Made by a program: the position numbers and the translations under genes
Origin: Lentzea flava
GTDB taxonomy: Bacteria > Actinomycetota > Actinomycetes > Mycobacteriales > Pseudonocardiaceae
Assembly (NCBI RefSeq): GCF_014648475.1
Contig: NZ_BMRE01000005.1
Span: forward strand, 124,001-188,000
Length of the DNA stretch: 64,000 nt
Direction: 5' to 3'
The notes under the pieces: generated by a model
Database searches by the model: none
The model's input: only the letters and a program-made list of their open reading frames with translations
Told to the model about the DNA's origin: nothing
In this document: positions 1-9,357 of the stretch, piece after piece
Position numbering within the stretch: the stretch's first letter is position 1
How the letters are laid out: each line of letters opens with the position of its first letter

Positions 1-300
1 GAGGACTTTCTCGACGGGCAGCTGAAGAAGATGTACGACAAGTTCGTCAGGCAGGGATACCCGGTGGTCGTCGGTGAGTACGGCGCGATCGACAAGGCGT
101 TCGCCGACTCCACGAACCCGCGGTACCGCGCGGACTACGTGCGAGCCGTCGCGGCCACCGCCAAGAAGTACGGGGCAGCCCCCGTCTACTGGGACAACGG
201 CTACACCGGCCAGTACGGGTTCGGGCTGATCGACCGGCGGAGTCTCGCGATCACCCAGCAGGGCATGATCAACGCCATCAGGAGCGGCGCCGGCGCGTGA
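1..300 (+). CDS. C-terminal part of a GH5 endoglucanase-like glycoside hydrolase (partial)
   Basis: The reading frame is open from the first base and ends in TGA at 298-300, so only the last 99 residues are present. The segment VVVGEYGA carries the Glu expected of the nucleophile strand of clan GH-A enzymes. It is followed by YWDNG and by FGLIDR, the arrangement seen at the C-terminus of GH5 enzymes such as subfamily 4 endoglucanases and xyloglucanases. No binding module follows the catalytic domain, so any CBM would be N-terminal and outside the window. Family membership is fairly safe. The subfamily and substrate are inference. Confidence 0.75.
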   Translation, partial: EDFLDGQLKKMYDKFVRQGYPVVVGEYGAIDKAFADSTNPRYRADYVRAVAATAKKYGAAPVYWDNGYTGQYGFGLIDRRSLAITQQGMINAIRSGAGA

Positions 301-392
301 CCGCTCGGTGTCGCCGCGGCCCTTGTCGCGGCGACACCACCCACGTCCGCGCAGGTCGGCCCAGGTCCGTGCAGGTGAAACCGGTTCCGCCC

Positions 393-406
393 TGTGAGCG
401 CTAACA
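393..406. promoter_or_regulatory. LacI-family operator-like palindrome
   Basis: TGTGAGCGCTAACA is a near-perfect 14-base palindrome (one mismatched pair). It lies 55 bases before the second copy at 448-461 and resembles the site at 10472-10485. Two sites upstream of a sugar transporter fit repression by a LacI-type protein. The regulator is inferred. Confidence 0.6.
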
Positions 407-434
407 TCAATTTGGTCTCGGAGTTAACAAGACC

Positions 435-462
435 TTGACGGAAAGATTGTTAGCGATAACAC
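435..462 (+). promoter_or_regulatory. Promoter with overlapping LacI-type operator for the sugar transporter operon
   Basis: TTGACG (435-440) and TAACAC (457-462), 16 bases apart, form a plausible -35/-10 pair. The palindrome TGTTAGCGATAACA (448-461) covers the -10, so a bound repressor would block the polymerase. Transcription would begin about 6-8 bases after the -10, almost at the ATG at 472. No Shine-Dalgarno sequence is visible, which suggests a leaderless mRNA. Confidence 0.5.
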
Positions 463-471
463 TCGCCGCCT

Positions 472-1554
472 ATGAGGCTCCCGCACATCGCCGCCGCCGC
501 GCTGGTTCTCACGCTGACAGCCTGCGGTTCGGCGGAGAAGACCATCGACAAGCAAGGCGGCTCGAACGAGGGCGCGCTCGTGGGCGTGACCATGCCGACC
601 CGGTCGTCGGAACGGTGGATCCACGACGGCGACAACATCAAGAAGGCCCTGGAAGGCAAGGGCTACAAGGTCGATCTGCAGTACGCCGAGAACGACATCC
701 CCACCCAGGCGAACCAGATCGAGAACCAGATCACCAAGGGCGCCAAGCTCCTGATCGTCGCCTCGATCGACGGCACCGCGATCACGTCGCAGCTGCAGCA
801 GGCCGCGGACGCCAAGATCCCGGTGATCGCCTACGACCGGCTGATCCGGCAGAGCCCGAACGTCGACTACTACGCGACGTTCGACAACTTCAAGGTCGGT
901 GTGGAGCAGGCGAACTCGCTGCTCGCCGGCCTGAAGACGCGCGGTGAGGGTCCGTTCAACATCGAGCTGTTCGCGGGCTCGCCGGACGACAACAACGCCA
1001 CGTTCTTCTTCAACGGCGCGATGTCGGTGCTGCAGCCGCTCATCGACCAGGGCAAGCTCGTCGTGAAGTCCGGCCAGAAGGACTTCAAGACCGTCGCGAT
1101 CCTGCGCTGGGACCCGGCCACCGCGCAGAAGCGCATGGAGGACATCCTCACCTCGACCTACGGTGGTGCGAAGGTCGACGGCGTCCTCTCCCCGTACGAC
1201 GGCATCTCGATCGGCATCCTGTCCGCGCTCAAGAGCGGTGGCTACGGCGCCGCCGGTCAGGCCTACCCGATCGTGACCGGTCAGGACGCCGAGGTCGCCT
1301 CGGTGAAGTCGATCATCGCCGGTGAGCAGTACTCCACGATCCACAAGGACACCCGCAAGCTCGCCGAGGTCACCGTGACGATGGCCGACGCCGTGCTCAA
1401 GGGCGGCAAGCCCGAGGTGAACAACACCAAGGACTACGACAACGGCGTCAAGGTCGTCCCGTCGTACCTGCTGCAGCCCGTCCCGGTCGACAAGGCCAAC
1501 TACAAGAAAGAGCTGATCGACACCGGTTACTACACCGCCGACCAGCTCAAGTGA
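472..1554 (+). CDS. chvE: Sugar ABC transporter substrate-binding lipoprotein (ChvE type)
   Basis: A 360-residue extracellular binding protein of the periplasmic-binding-protein type 1 fold. The N-terminus has a short positive region, a hydrophobic stretch and the lipobox LTAC, so Cys18 should be lipidated and the protein anchored outside the membrane. The body ([40 protein letters not shown]) matches the ChvE/xylose-binding family that partners GguA and GguB. An in-frame stop at 457-459 rules out an upstream start. The ATPase gene begins six bases after its stop. With GH43 downstream, the likely ligands are arabinose, xylose or other plant monosaccharides; the exact sugar is inferred. Confidence 0.88.
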   Translation: MRLPHIAAAALVLTLTACGSAEKTIDKQGGSNEGALVGVTMPTRSSERWIHDGDNIKKALEGKGYKVDLQYAENDIPTQANQIENQITKGAKLLIVASIDGTAITSQLQQAADAKIPVIAYDRLIRQSPNVDYYATFDNFKVGVEQANSLLAGLKTRGEGPFNIELFAGSPDDNNATFFFNGAMSVLQPLIDQGKLVVKSGQKDFKTVAILRWDPATAQKRMEDILTSTYGGAKVDGVLSPYDGISIGILSALKSGGYGAAGQAYPIVTGQDAEVASVKSIIAGEQYSTIHKDTRKLAEVTVTMADAVLKGGKPEVNNTKDYDNGVKVVPSYLLQPVPVDKANYKKELIDTGYYTADQLK

Positions 1555-1560
1555 GAAAAC

Positions 1561-3087
1561 GTGTCTGACGAAATCCTGGTGATGCGCGGCATCACCAAGA
1601 GGTTCGCAGGGGTCACCGCGCTGCACGACGTCACGTTGAGCGTGCGGCGCGGTGAGATCCACGCGATCTGCGGAGAGAACGGCGCGGGCAAGTCCACGCT
1701 GATGAAGGTGCTGTCGGGCGTTCACCCGCACGGCACGTACGAAGGCGAGATCGTCTTCGACGGCGAGCCGTGTGCGTTCCACGGCGTGCGCGACAGCGAG
1801 CGGCGCGGCATCGTGATCATCCACCAGGAGCTGGCGCTGTGCGGCCAGCTCTCGGTGGCGGAGAACCTGTTCCTGGGCAACGAAAGAGCGCGGCGCGGGT
1901 TCATCGACTGGAACCGCACCAACCACGAGGCGCAGGCGCTGCTCGATCGCGTCGGTCTCCGCGAGAACCCCACCACGCCGGTCAACGACCTCGGTGTCGG
2001 CAAGCAGCAGCTGGTCGAGATCGCCAAGGCACTGTCCAAAGAGGTCAAGCTGCTGATCCTGGACGAGCCGACGGCGGCGTTGAACGACGACGACTCGCAG
2101 CACCTGCTCGACCTGCTGGACGGGCTGCGCGACGAGGGCATCACCTCGGTGATCATCTCGCACAAGCTCAACGAGGTCACCAGGATCGCCGACACCGTCA
2201 CGGTGCTGCGCGACGGCAAGACCATCGAAACGCTTCCGGCACAGGGACTCAGCGAGGAGCGGATCATCGCGGGCATGGTCGGCCGCGACTTGGAGCACCG
2301 GTTCCCGCCGCGCACCCCCGACATCGGTGACGAGGTCCTGCGCATCGAGGACTGGACGGTGCACAGCCCGGCCCAGCCCGACCGCGTGCTCGTCGACCGC
2401 GCCACGCTCACGTTGCGGCGCGGGGAGATCGTCGGTCTCGCCGGGCTGATGGGCGCGGGGCGCACCGAGCTCGCGATGAGCGTGTTCGGCCGCTCGTACG
2501 GGGTCGGCATCTCCGGCCGGGTCGTGAAGGACGGCCAGGAGATCGACACCAGGACCGTGCAGGCCGCCATCCGCAACGGGCTCGCGTACGTCAGCGAGGA
2601 CCGCAAGCGCTACGGCCTCAACCTCATCGAGGGCGTGCAGCGCAACGTCTCCGCCGCCGCGCTGGGCAAGCTGGCGAAGAACGGCTGGGTGAACGAGAAC
2701 GAGGAGTTCTCGGTCGCGGAACGGTTCCGCCGCTCGATGGGCATCCGCACGCCCTCGGTGTCGACGCAGGTCGGCACGCTCTCCGGTGGCAACCAGCAGA
2801 AGGTCGTGCTGGCGAAGTGGATGTTCACCGACCCGGACGTGCTGATCCTCGACGAGCCGACGCGCGGCATCGACGTCGGCGCGAAGTACGAGATCTACTC
2901 GATCATCAACGATCTCGCCGCGCAGGGCAGGGCCGTGCTCGTGATCTCCTCAGAGCTGCCGGAGCTGCTCGGCCTGTGCGACCGGATCTACGCGTTGTCC
3001 GAGGGCCGGATCACCGGAGAGGTGGACCGGGCCGAGGCGACGCAGGAACGCCTGATGCAGTACATGACCCGAGGACAGAACTCATGA
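1561..3087 (+). CDS. gguA: Sugar ABC transporter ATP-binding protein (GguA type, two NBDs)
   Basis: A 508-residue protein with two fused nucleotide-binding domains, typical of monosaccharide importers (CUT2). The first domain has Walker [10 protein letters not shown] and Walker [12 protein letters not shown]. The second has the weaker P-loop-like LMGAGRTE, signature [14 protein letters not shown] and [11 protein letters not shown]. Such proteins sit on the cytoplasmic side and power the permease. The start is GTG. The stop overlaps the permease ATG (ATGA at 3084-3087), so the two are translationally coupled. It closely resembles GguA/MmsA; RhaT at 36582 is a distant paralogue in this window. 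Confidence 0.92.
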   Translation: MSDEILVMRGITKRFAGVTALHDVTLSVRRGEIHAICGENGAGKSTLMKVLSGVHPHGTYEGEIVFDGEPCAFHGVRDSERRGIVIIHQELALCGQLSVAENLFLGNERARRGFIDWNRTNHEAQALLDRVGLRENPTTPVNDLGVGKQQLVEIAKALSKEVKLLILDEPTAALNDDDSQHLLDLLDGLRDEGITSVIISHKLNEVTRIADTVTVLRDGKTIETLPAQGLSEERIIAGMVGRDLEHRFPPRTPDIGDEVLRIEDWTVHSPAQPDRVLVDRATLTLRRGEIVGLAGLMGAGRTELAMSVFGRSYGVGISGRVVKDGQEIDTRTVQAAIRNGLAYVSEDRKRYGLNLIEGVQRNVSAAALGKLAKNGWVNENEEFSVAERFRRSMGIRTPSVSTQVGTLSGGNQQKVVLAKWMFTDPDVLILDEPTRGIDVGAKYEIYSIINDLAAQGRAVLVISSELPELLGLCDRIYALSEGRITGEVDRAEATQERLMQYMTRGQNS

Positions 3088-4298
3088 CCACGAAGACCGC
3101 GCCCACTGCGGCCGCCGCACCGACGGCTCCCCAGAGCCGGCTCTCCATCAACCTGCGGCAGTCCGGCATCTACGTCGCGTTCGCACTCATCGTGGTGCTC
3201 TTCGCGTTCCTGACCGACGGTGCCCTGCTGCAGCCGCAGAACATCTCGAACATCATCGTCCAGAACTCCTACGTGCTGATCCTCGCGATCGGCATGATCC
3301 TGGTGATCATCGGCGGGCACATCGACCTGTCGGTGGGCTCGACGGTGGCGCTGACGGGCGCGATCTGCGCGGTGCTGACCGTCCACTGGGGACTGCCGTG
3401 GCCGGTGGCCGTGCTGCTGACGCTGCTGGCCGGCGCGCTCATCGGTGCCGCGCAGGGATATTGGATCGCGTACTTCGGCATTCCCGCGTTCATCGTGACG
3501 CTGGCGGGCATGCTGGTGTTCCGCGCGCTGACCCTCACGACGCTGGGCAACCAGGGCATCGGGCCGTTCCCGGACGAGATCCGCTCGCTCTCCAACGGTT
3601 TCACCGGCGGCTACCTCGGCAACGTCGGCCTCGGTCCGCTGGGCGGCGCCGACCTGGTGAGCCTGCTGGCCGGCCTGCTGTTCGTCGCCGGGTTCGCGTT
3701 GTCGCAGTGGCGCAAGCGGGCCGCCCGCCTGGGCTACGGCCAGTCCGTCGACCCGATGCCGCTGTTCGTGCTCAAGATCGTCGGTGTCGGCGTCGTCGTG
3801 ATGGCCGTCGTGGTGCAGCTGGCGCGGTTCCGCAACCTGCCGTGGGTGCTGGTACTGCTCGCCGCGCTGGCGCTCGGTTACTCGTTGATGGCGAACAACT
3901 CCGTGTTCGGCCGGCACATCTACTCGATCGGCGGCAACCTGCAGGCCGCCACCCTGTCGGGTGTGAAGGTCAAGGCCGTCACGTTCTGGGTGTTCGTGAA
4001 CATGGGCGCGCTGGCCGCGCTCGCCGGCGTCATCTTCGCCGGACGGCTCAACCAGGCCGGCCCGACCGCGGGCACGGCGTTCGAGCTCGACGCCATCGCG
4101 GCGGCCTTCATCGGCGGTGCCGCCGTGCAGGGCGGCGTCGGCAAGGTCGTCGGCGCGATCACCGGCGGCCTGATCATGGGCGTGATCAACAACGGGATGT
4201 CGCTGATCGGCGCTCCCAGTGAGCGCGTGATGCTCGTGAAGGGACTGGTCCTGCTCGCGGCGGTTGCCTACGACGTGTGGACCAAGAGAAGGGCCTGA
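3084..4298 (+). CDS. gguB: Sugar ABC transporter permease (GguB type)
   Basis: A 404-residue polytopic membrane protein. The start at 3084 overlaps the ATPase stop, and the longer upstream reading frame is just the ATPase gene in another frame. It has an Ala/Pro-rich cytoplasmic N-terminus, a first membrane segment around [15 protein letters not shown], the CUT2 permease motif [16 protein letters not shown], and near the C-terminus [25 protein letters not shown]. The loop between about residues 185 and 240 is longer than in RbsC, as is usual for GguB/XylH. It forms the channel with the preceding ATPase and binding protein. Confidence 0.9.
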   Translation: MTTKTAPTAAAAPTAPQSRLSINLRQSGIYVAFALIVVLFAFLTDGALLQPQNISNIIVQNSYVLILAIGMILVIIGGHIDLSVGSTVALTGAICAVLTVHWGLPWPVAVLLTLLAGALIGAAQGYWIAYFGIPAFIVTLAGMLVFRALTLTTLGNQGIGPFPDEIRSLSNGFTGGYLGNVGLGPLGGADLVSLLAGLLFVAGFALSQWRKRAARLGYGQSVDPMPLFVLKIVGVGVVVMAVVVQLARFRNLPWVLVLLAALALGYSLMANNSVFGRHIYSIGGNLQAATLSGVKVKAVTFWVFVNMGALAALAGVIFAGRLNQAGPTAGTAFELDAIAAAFIGGAAVQGGVGKVVGAITGGLIMGVINNGMSLIGAPSERVMLVKGLVLLAAVAYDVWTKRRA

Positions 4299-4330
4299 CA
4301 CCCCCTGCAAATCGGAAGGCAGCAACAACG

Positions 4331-7300
4331 ATGTTGTTATCCCTGCGCCGCCTCGGCGTCGTTCTCGCGGTGACGGCCGCGTTGGTCCCTGTTCCCGCCA
4401 ACGCCGCCGAATCCGTGGTGAAGAGCGCCGCCGAGGCGTTGTCCGTGCCGAACATCGAGGACGTGCGCGGACACCTGACCCTGCCCACCACCGGTTCCGG
4501 CGACACCACGATCACGTGGACGTCGTCGAACCGGTCCGTGATCACCCCGACCGGTGAGGTCACCCGGCCCGCGACCGGCGCCAAGCCGGTCAAGGTCGTG
4601 CTGACGGCCAAGGTGAGCCGCGGTTTCCAGAGCACGACGAAGAAGCTGACGGCGACGGTCGCGCCGATGCCGGCCAAGGAACCGTTGGCGGGCTACAGCT
4701 TCTTCTACTTCACCGGTGAGGGCAGCCCGATCGGCGAGCAGATCTACGCCGCCGCCAGCAACGGCAACAACCCCCTCGACTGGACGGAGCTGAACAACGG
4801 CCAGCCGATCCTCAAGTCCAGCCTCGGTGAGCTGGGCGTGCGCGACCCGTTCATCCTCCGCTCCCCGGAGGGCGACAAGTTCTTCCTGCTCGCCACCGAC
4901 CTGAAGATCAACGGCGGGCGTGGCTGGGACGCGGCGCAGCGCACCGGCAGCCGGTCGATCATGGTCTGGGAGTCGACGGACCTGAAGAACTGGTCGCGCC
5001 AGCGCAGCGTCCAGGTGTCGCCGCCCACCGCGGGCAACACGTGGGCGCCGGAAGCCTTCTGGGACGCCAAGCGCGGCACGTACGTCGTCTACTGGGCGTC
5101 GAAGCTGTACGCGGAGAACGACCCCAACCACACCGGCGACAGCTACAACCGCATGATGTACGCGACGACGCGTGACTTCGTGACGTTCAGCCCGGCGAAG
5201 GTGTGGATCGACCCCGGTTACTCCGTGATCGACTCGACGATCATCGAGGACAAGGGCACGTACTACCGCTACACCAAGGACGAGCGGAACAACACGTCGT
5301 CCACGCCGTGCAGCAAGTTCATCACCGCGGAGAAGTCGACCGACCTGCTCAACCCCAGGTACGACTTCGTGGCGGAGTGCATCGGCAAGGCGACCGCGAC
5401 CAGCCCCGGGCTCTCCGCGGGTGAGGGGCCGACGGGCTTCAAGTCCAACACCGAGAACAAGTGGTACCTGTTCATCGACGAGTTCGGCGGCCGCGGCTAC
5501 GTGCCGTTCGAGACGACCGACCTCGCGTCCGGCAAGTGGACGATGTCCACCGGTGCCCGGTTGCCCGCCTCCCCGCGCCACGGCACGGTGCTGCCGGTGA
5601 CGCAGGCCGAGCTGAACCGGCTGACCGCTCCCCCGGCACCGGTCAAGGCGGACTCGAAGGGCCTCGTCGCGCACTGGCCGCTCAACGCCACGTCCGGCCA
5701 GGTCGCGGCGGACGCCACGGGCCACGGCTACGACGGCGTGCTCGCGGGCAACACCTCCTGGTCCGGCGGGGCGTTGTCGTTGAACGGCGGGCACGTCCAG
5801 CTGCCGAACAACATGCTGACCGGCGCCTCGGCGATCACGATGTCCGCGGACGTGCTGGTGGATCCGGGGCAGCAGACGCCGTACTTCCTCTACGGGTTCG
5901 GCAACACCGCCAAGGACGGGGTCGGCAACGGCTACCTGTTCAGCACCGGTGACACCTATCGCGGTGCGATCGCATCCGGCAACTGGACGACCGAGCAGGT
6001 CGCGAACTCCGGTCGTGCGTTGCCGCGTGGTGTCTGGAAGAACGTCACGCTGACCATCGGCAACGGTGTCGAGGTGCTGTACCTGGATGGTGCCGAGGTC
6101 GCGCGCAACAGCAACGTGACGATCAAGCCGTCGGACCTCGGCGGTGGCGTGACGGCGGCGAACTACCTGGGCCGCTCGGTCTACGCCGCGGACAAGACGC
6201 TGATCGGCAGGATGAAGGACGTCCGGCTCTACAACCGCGCCCTGTCGGGTGCGGAGGTCGCCGCGCTGCCGTCGAACAGCACGGTGATCTCGTCGGTCGA
6301 GCTGGCATCGCTCAAGGTGCCCGCGGTGATCGACTCGGCGGCGAACACGGTGGTGCTGCCGGTCAAGCCCGGCACGGACCTGCGCAGGCTCGCGCCGAAG
6401 TTCGGTCTCGCGCCCGGTTCGAAGATCACTCCGACCGGGACCGTCGACCTGCGCAAGCCCAAGAAGTTCGTGGTCACGAACTCCGCGGGCGACCGTCGTG
6501 AGTGGACGGTGGAGGCGCACGAGATGCGCAGCCCCGTGCTGCCGGGCCTGAACGCCGACCCGAACATCATCGCGTTCGGGGACACCTACTACATCTACGC
6601 CACCACCGACGGGTTCGACGGCTGGAGCGGCACGAAGTTCTCCGCGTGGTCGTCGAAGAACCTCGTCGACTGGAAGGACGAGGGCGTCATCCTCGACCTC
6701 GGCCCGGACGTGAGCTGGGCGGACAGCCGGGCCTGGGCGCCGACGATCGCCGAGCGCGACGGCAAGTACTACTTCTACTTCTGCGCCGACGCGAAGATCG
6801 GTGTCGCGGTGTCGGACTCGCCGACGGGCCCGTTCGTGGACTCCGGCAAGCCGTTGGTGGCGAAGAACCCAGGTGGTGGCCAGGCGATCGACCCGGCGGT
6901 GTTCATCGACAAGTCGGGCCAGCCGTACCTGTACTGGGGCAACGGTGAGGCCTACGTCGTGCCGCTGAACGCCGACATGGTGTCGTACGACCCGGCTCGC
7001 GTGACGCGGATCACCGGGCTCGACGACTTCCGCGAGGGCCTGTTCATGGTCGAGCGCACGGGCACGTACTACCTGAGCTGGTCGATCGACGACACCCGCA
7101 GCGAGAACTACCGCGTCGGCTACGCGACGGCCCCGAGCCCGCTCGGCCCGTTCACCAACCGCGGCCTGATTCTGCAGAAGGAGCCGAAGCTCGGCGTGCT
7201 GGGCACCGGCCACAGCTCGATGCTGCAGGTACCCGGCACCGACGACTGGTACCTCGTGTACCACCGCTTCGCCATCCCCGGCGGGGACGGCATGCACCGC

Positions 7301-7423
7301 GAGACCACGATCGACAGGATGCGGTTCAACCGCGACGGCACCATCGCACCCGTTGCGCCGACCCTGGAAAGCGTGGCTCCACAAAGGATCCGCCCACAGC
7401 ACTGCCGGGCTCAGTACAACTAG
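4331..7423 (+). CDS. Secreted double-GH43 enzyme with LamG-like domain (arabinan/arabinoxylan degradation)
   Basis: A 1030-residue exported protein. I chose the ATG at 4331 because a clean Sec signal peptide follows (MLLSLRRLGVVLAVTAALV...ANA). Order: Ig-like domain (~33-112); GH43 five-bladed propeller (~117-435) with RDPF (Asp172) and GEGP; concanavalin-like LamG domain (~443-650, LVAHWPLN); a short Ig-like linker (~655-728); a second GH43 domain (~733-1020) with NADPNI and FREGLFM. Two GH43 modules separated by a LamG are known in arabinan- and arabinoxylan-debranching enzymes; products would be arabinose or xylose. It follows the importer by 32 bases, so uptake and release look co-expressed. 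A strong hairpin ends the unit. Confidence 0.85.
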   Translation: MLLSLRRLGVVLAVTAALVPVPANAAESVVKSAAEALSVPNIEDVRGHLTLPTTGSGDTTITWTSSNRSVITPTGEVTRPATGAKPVKVVLTAKVSRGFQSTTKKLTATVAPMPAKEPLAGYSFFYFTGEGSPIGEQIYAAASNGNNPLDWTELNNGQPILKSSLGELGVRDPFILRSPEGDKFFLLATDLKINGGRGWDAAQRTGSRSIMVWESTDLKNWSRQRSVQVSPPTAGNTWAPEAFWDAKRGTYVVYWASKLYAENDPNHTGDSYNRMMYATTRDFVTFSPAKVWIDPGYSVIDSTIIEDKGTYYRYTKDERNNTSSTPCSKFITAEKSTDLLNPRYDFVAECIGKATATSPGLSAGEGPTGFKSNTENKWYLFIDEFGGRGYVPFETTDLASGKWTMSTGARLPASPRHGTVLPVTQAELNRLTAPPAPVKADSKGLVAHWPLNATSGQVAADATGHGYDGVLAGNTSWSGGALSLNGGHVQLPNNMLTGASAITMSADVLVDPGQQTPYFLYGFGNTAKDGVGNGYLFSTGDTYRGAIASGNWTTEQVANSGRALPRGVWKNVTLTIGNGVEVLYLDGAEVARNSNVTIKPSDLGGGVTAANYLGRSVYAADKTLIGRMKDVRLYNRALSGAEVAALPSNSTVISSVELASLKVPAVIDSAANTVVLPVKPGTDLRRLAPKFGLAPGSKITPTGTVDLRKPKKFVVTNSAGDRREWTVEAHEMRSPVLPGLNADPNIIAFGDTYYIYATTDGFDGWSGTKFSAWSSKNLVDWKDEGVILDLGPDVSWADSRAWAPTIAERDGKYYFYFCADAKIGVAVSDSPTGPFVDSGKPLVAKNPGGGQAIDPAVFIDKSGQPYLYWGNGEAYVVPLNADMVSYDPARVTRITGLDDFREGLFMVERTGTYYLSWSIDDTRSENYRVGYATAPSPLGPFTNRGLILQKEPKLGVLGTGHSSMLQVPGTDDWYLVYHRFAIPGGDGMHRETTIDRMRFNRDGTIAPVAPTLESVAPQRIRPQHCRAQYN

Positions 7424-7429
7424 TTCGCC

Positions 7430-7472
7430 GAGCTGTTCGACGCCGTTCGACTCGAACGGCGTCGAACAGCTC
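7430..7472. terminator. Long perfect hairpin, intrinsic terminator of the GH43 operon
   Basis: Two perfect 21-base arms flank a single base; in RNA this would fold as an 18-20 bp stem with a tiny loop (core GTTCGACTCGAAC). It starts seven bases after the GH43 stop. Only a short T-run (GTTTCATT) follows, as is common in high-GC actinomycetes. Confidence 0.8.
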
Positions 7473-7502
7473 GTTTCATTGTTACAAGTGACTCTCGCGG
7501 TT

Positions 7503-7517
7503 GGGAAAGCGCTTCCC
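7503..7517. promoter_or_regulatory. CebR/LacI-like palindrome upstream of SNase-like/CBM2 gene
   Basis: GGGAAAGCGCTTCCC has 5-base arms around an AGCGC centre and resembles, but does not equal, the CebR/CelR box found perfectly at 17912-17925. It lies 64 bases before the TTG start at 7581. It may tie this gene to cellulose control; that is inference. Confidence 0.4.
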
Positions 7518-7580
7518 GCATTCCGGCACAGGGACGTACGGTCCACTCCCGGACAGGGAACGACCAGCACCGGGGGATTC

Positions 7581-8462
7581 TTGAGACCGTTCGGCCACCA
7601 CCGGCCCATCCTGTACACGCCGTTCGCCGTGCTCGTCGTGGCCGCGTGTGCGACGAGCGCCGCGGAAACCCCCGCCGACACCCCGGCCGCGGTGACCTCG
7701 CCCCAGCACGTCACCGTCCTCCCACCGCCGCCAGAGACGGTCGAGGAGGTCGTCGACGGCAGGACCGTCGTGCTGTCGAACGGCGTGAAGGCCCGCGTGC
7801 TCGGCCTGGCGGCGCCAGGAGAGTGCTGGTCGGCGGCCGCACTGAAGTTCGCCAGAGACACCCTGCTCAGCAAGCCGGTGCGCTACAGCCGCGCCTCGGA
7901 GTCGGCCATCACGCTGCGCCTGGCCAACGACCACGACTACGCCTTCCTCGCCGTGAGCCAGGGCGCCGCCCGCGCCGAGAAGGACGACCCGGTCCTCACC
8001 GAGCCGGAGAAGTCCGCCGCAAAGGCGGGCCTCGGTCTGTGGGGCCCGCCGTGCAAGGGCCAGGACACCACACCGACGGCCGCTCCCCCGCCTCCGCCCG
8101 CGCCGACCACCAGCACTCCCCCGCCGCCGCCGGTCGAGAAGAAGGGCTGCGCGGTCACGTACCGCGTTGCGCGGGAATGGCCGGGCGGCTTCCACGTCGA
8201 GCTGATCGTCCGCAACAACACGGACAAGCCGTTCTCGCAGTGGAAGCTGTACTGGAAGTTCCCCAGTGGTCAGCAGATCAGGGAGACCTGGGGCATGACC
8301 GCCTACCAGCACGGCGCGGACGTGCTCGCGGTGAGCCAGGACGGGAACGGGTCGATCAGCGCGGGCGGGCAAGTGTCGTTGCGGTTCAACGGGGTCACGT
8401 CCGGACCGAACGTCGCGCCGACGACGTTCGTGGTGAACGGCGTGACCTGCTCACTCGGCTAG
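7581..8462 (+). CDS. Lipoprotein with degenerate SNase-like domain and C-terminal CBM2
   Basis: A 293-residue protein from a TTG at 7581, chosen because GGGGG lies 4-9 bases upstream, a lipobox (VAAC) follows, and the paralogue at 25790 begins at the same point. An SNase/thermonuclease-like domain follows (~50-150: VVDGRTVVLSNGVKARVLGLAAPGECW, then KAGLGLWG). After a Pro/Thr linker comes CBM2 (~187-293) with its Cys pair. Residues needed for nuclease activity are changed: DGDT reads DGRT, IDAPE reads LAAPG, and the DRYGR arginine is absent. It is probably not a nuclease. The CBM2 suggests binding to cellulose at the cell surface. Its function is unknown. Confidence 0.75.
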   Translation: MRPFGHHRPILYTPFAVLVVAACATSAAETPADTPAAVTSPQHVTVLPPPPETVEEVVDGRTVVLSNGVKARVLGLAAPGECWSAAALKFARDTLLSKPVRYSRASESAITLRLANDHDYAFLAVSQGAARAEKDDPVLTEPEKSAAKAGLGLWGPPCKGQDTTPTAAPPPPPAPTTSTPPPPPVEKKGCAVTYRVAREWPGGFHVELIVRNNTDKPFSQWKLYWKFPSGQQIRETWGMTAYQHGADVLAVSQDGNGSISAGGQVSLRFNGVTSGPNVAPTTFVVNGVTCSLG

Positions 8463-9341
8463 CGCGGCAGCGAGCACCCCGATCGCGTCCGGCCCGGTCC
8501 GGCAACACCCGCCCACCAGCCGGGCCCCGCGCTCCGTCCACTCCCCCGCCAGCGCGCCGAACCCGGTACCGTCACCGGTCCACGCACGCTCCGCCGCGTC
8601 CCACCGCTCCCCGCTGTTCGGATAGACCACCACGGGCAGCCCGGTGGCCTTCCGAGCCACGTCCACCGCATGCGCGACATCCTCCGGGGCACAGCAGTTC
8701 ACGCCGACGGCCACGACCTCGTCGACGCCCGCGGCGACCGCGAACGCCTCCTCCAACGGCTGCCCGGCACACGTCCGGTCGCCGCGAATGCTGTAGGACA
8801 GCCACATCGGCACGCCACTGCCGCGCACGACGTCGACGACTGCCGACGCCTCGTCCACGTCGGGAATCGTCTCGACGGCGAGCACATCCGGGTCGGCCGA
8901 GACCAGCGTCTCGATGCGGGGGCGGTGGAACTGCACCAGTTCCTGCTTGCCGAGGCCGTAGTTGCCGCGGTACTCCGACCCGTCGGCGAGCATCGCCCCG
9001 TACGGGCCGACCGAGGCCGCGACCCAGCGCTGTCCGTCCACATCGGAGGCGGCCGACCTGGCCAGCGCCACGCTGGCGCGCAGCAGAGCCGAGGTCTCGT
9101 CGTGGCCGATGCCGTGCCGGGAGAAGCCCTCGTAGGTCACCTGGTAGCTCGCCGTGATCGCGACTTCGGCACCTGCCCGGTAGAACGCCAGATGGGCGGC
9201 GCGCACCGCGTCGGGGTCCGCGAGGAGCAACCTGCCGGACCACAGCTCGTCGGACAGGTCGTGCCCGGCCTGTTCCAGTGCGGTCGACATCCCGCCGTCC
9301 AGCACGACGACCCTGTGCGCCAAGGCGTTCGTCAGTTCCAC
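8451..9341 (-). CDS. mmuM: Homocysteine S-methyltransferase
   Basis: A 296-residue cytoplasmic enzyme that makes methionine by transferring a methyl group, typically from S-methylmethionine, to homocysteine. The N-terminus VVLDGGMSTALE, the first zinc-ligand Cys in VNCCAPEDV and the C-terminal GGCCRTGP, which supplies the other two, are the family hallmarks. Length is normal. The GTG start at 9341 is 16 bases downstream of the LacI gene stop, so the two may be co-transcribed, though no functional link is evident. Its 3' end overlaps the convergent SNase-like/CBM2 gene by 12 bases. Confidence 0.9.
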   Translation of the reverse strand: MELTNALAHRVVVLDGGMSTALEQAGHDLSDELWSGRLLLADPDAVRAAHLAFYRAGAEVAITASYQVTYEGFSRHGIGHDETSALLRASVALARSAASDVDGQRWVAASVGPYGAMLADGSEYRGNYGLGKQELVQFHRPRIETLVSADPDVLAVETIPDVDEASAVVDVVRGSGVPMWLSYSIRGDRTCAGQPLEEAFAVAAGVDEVVAVGVNCCAPEDVAHAVDVARKATGLPVVVYPNSGERWDAAERAWTGDGTGFGALAGEWTERGARLVGGCCRTGPDAIGVLAAALAE

Positions 9342-9357
9342 CCCGGCGATTCTACGG

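Noticed and set aside
424..2364. Long minus-strand open frame (646 codons) opposite the ChvE/GguA genes
   Set aside because: It is the antisense shadow of two well-supported genes; its composition (Val/Asp/Arg/Gln-rich, no domain) is typical of high-GC shadows.
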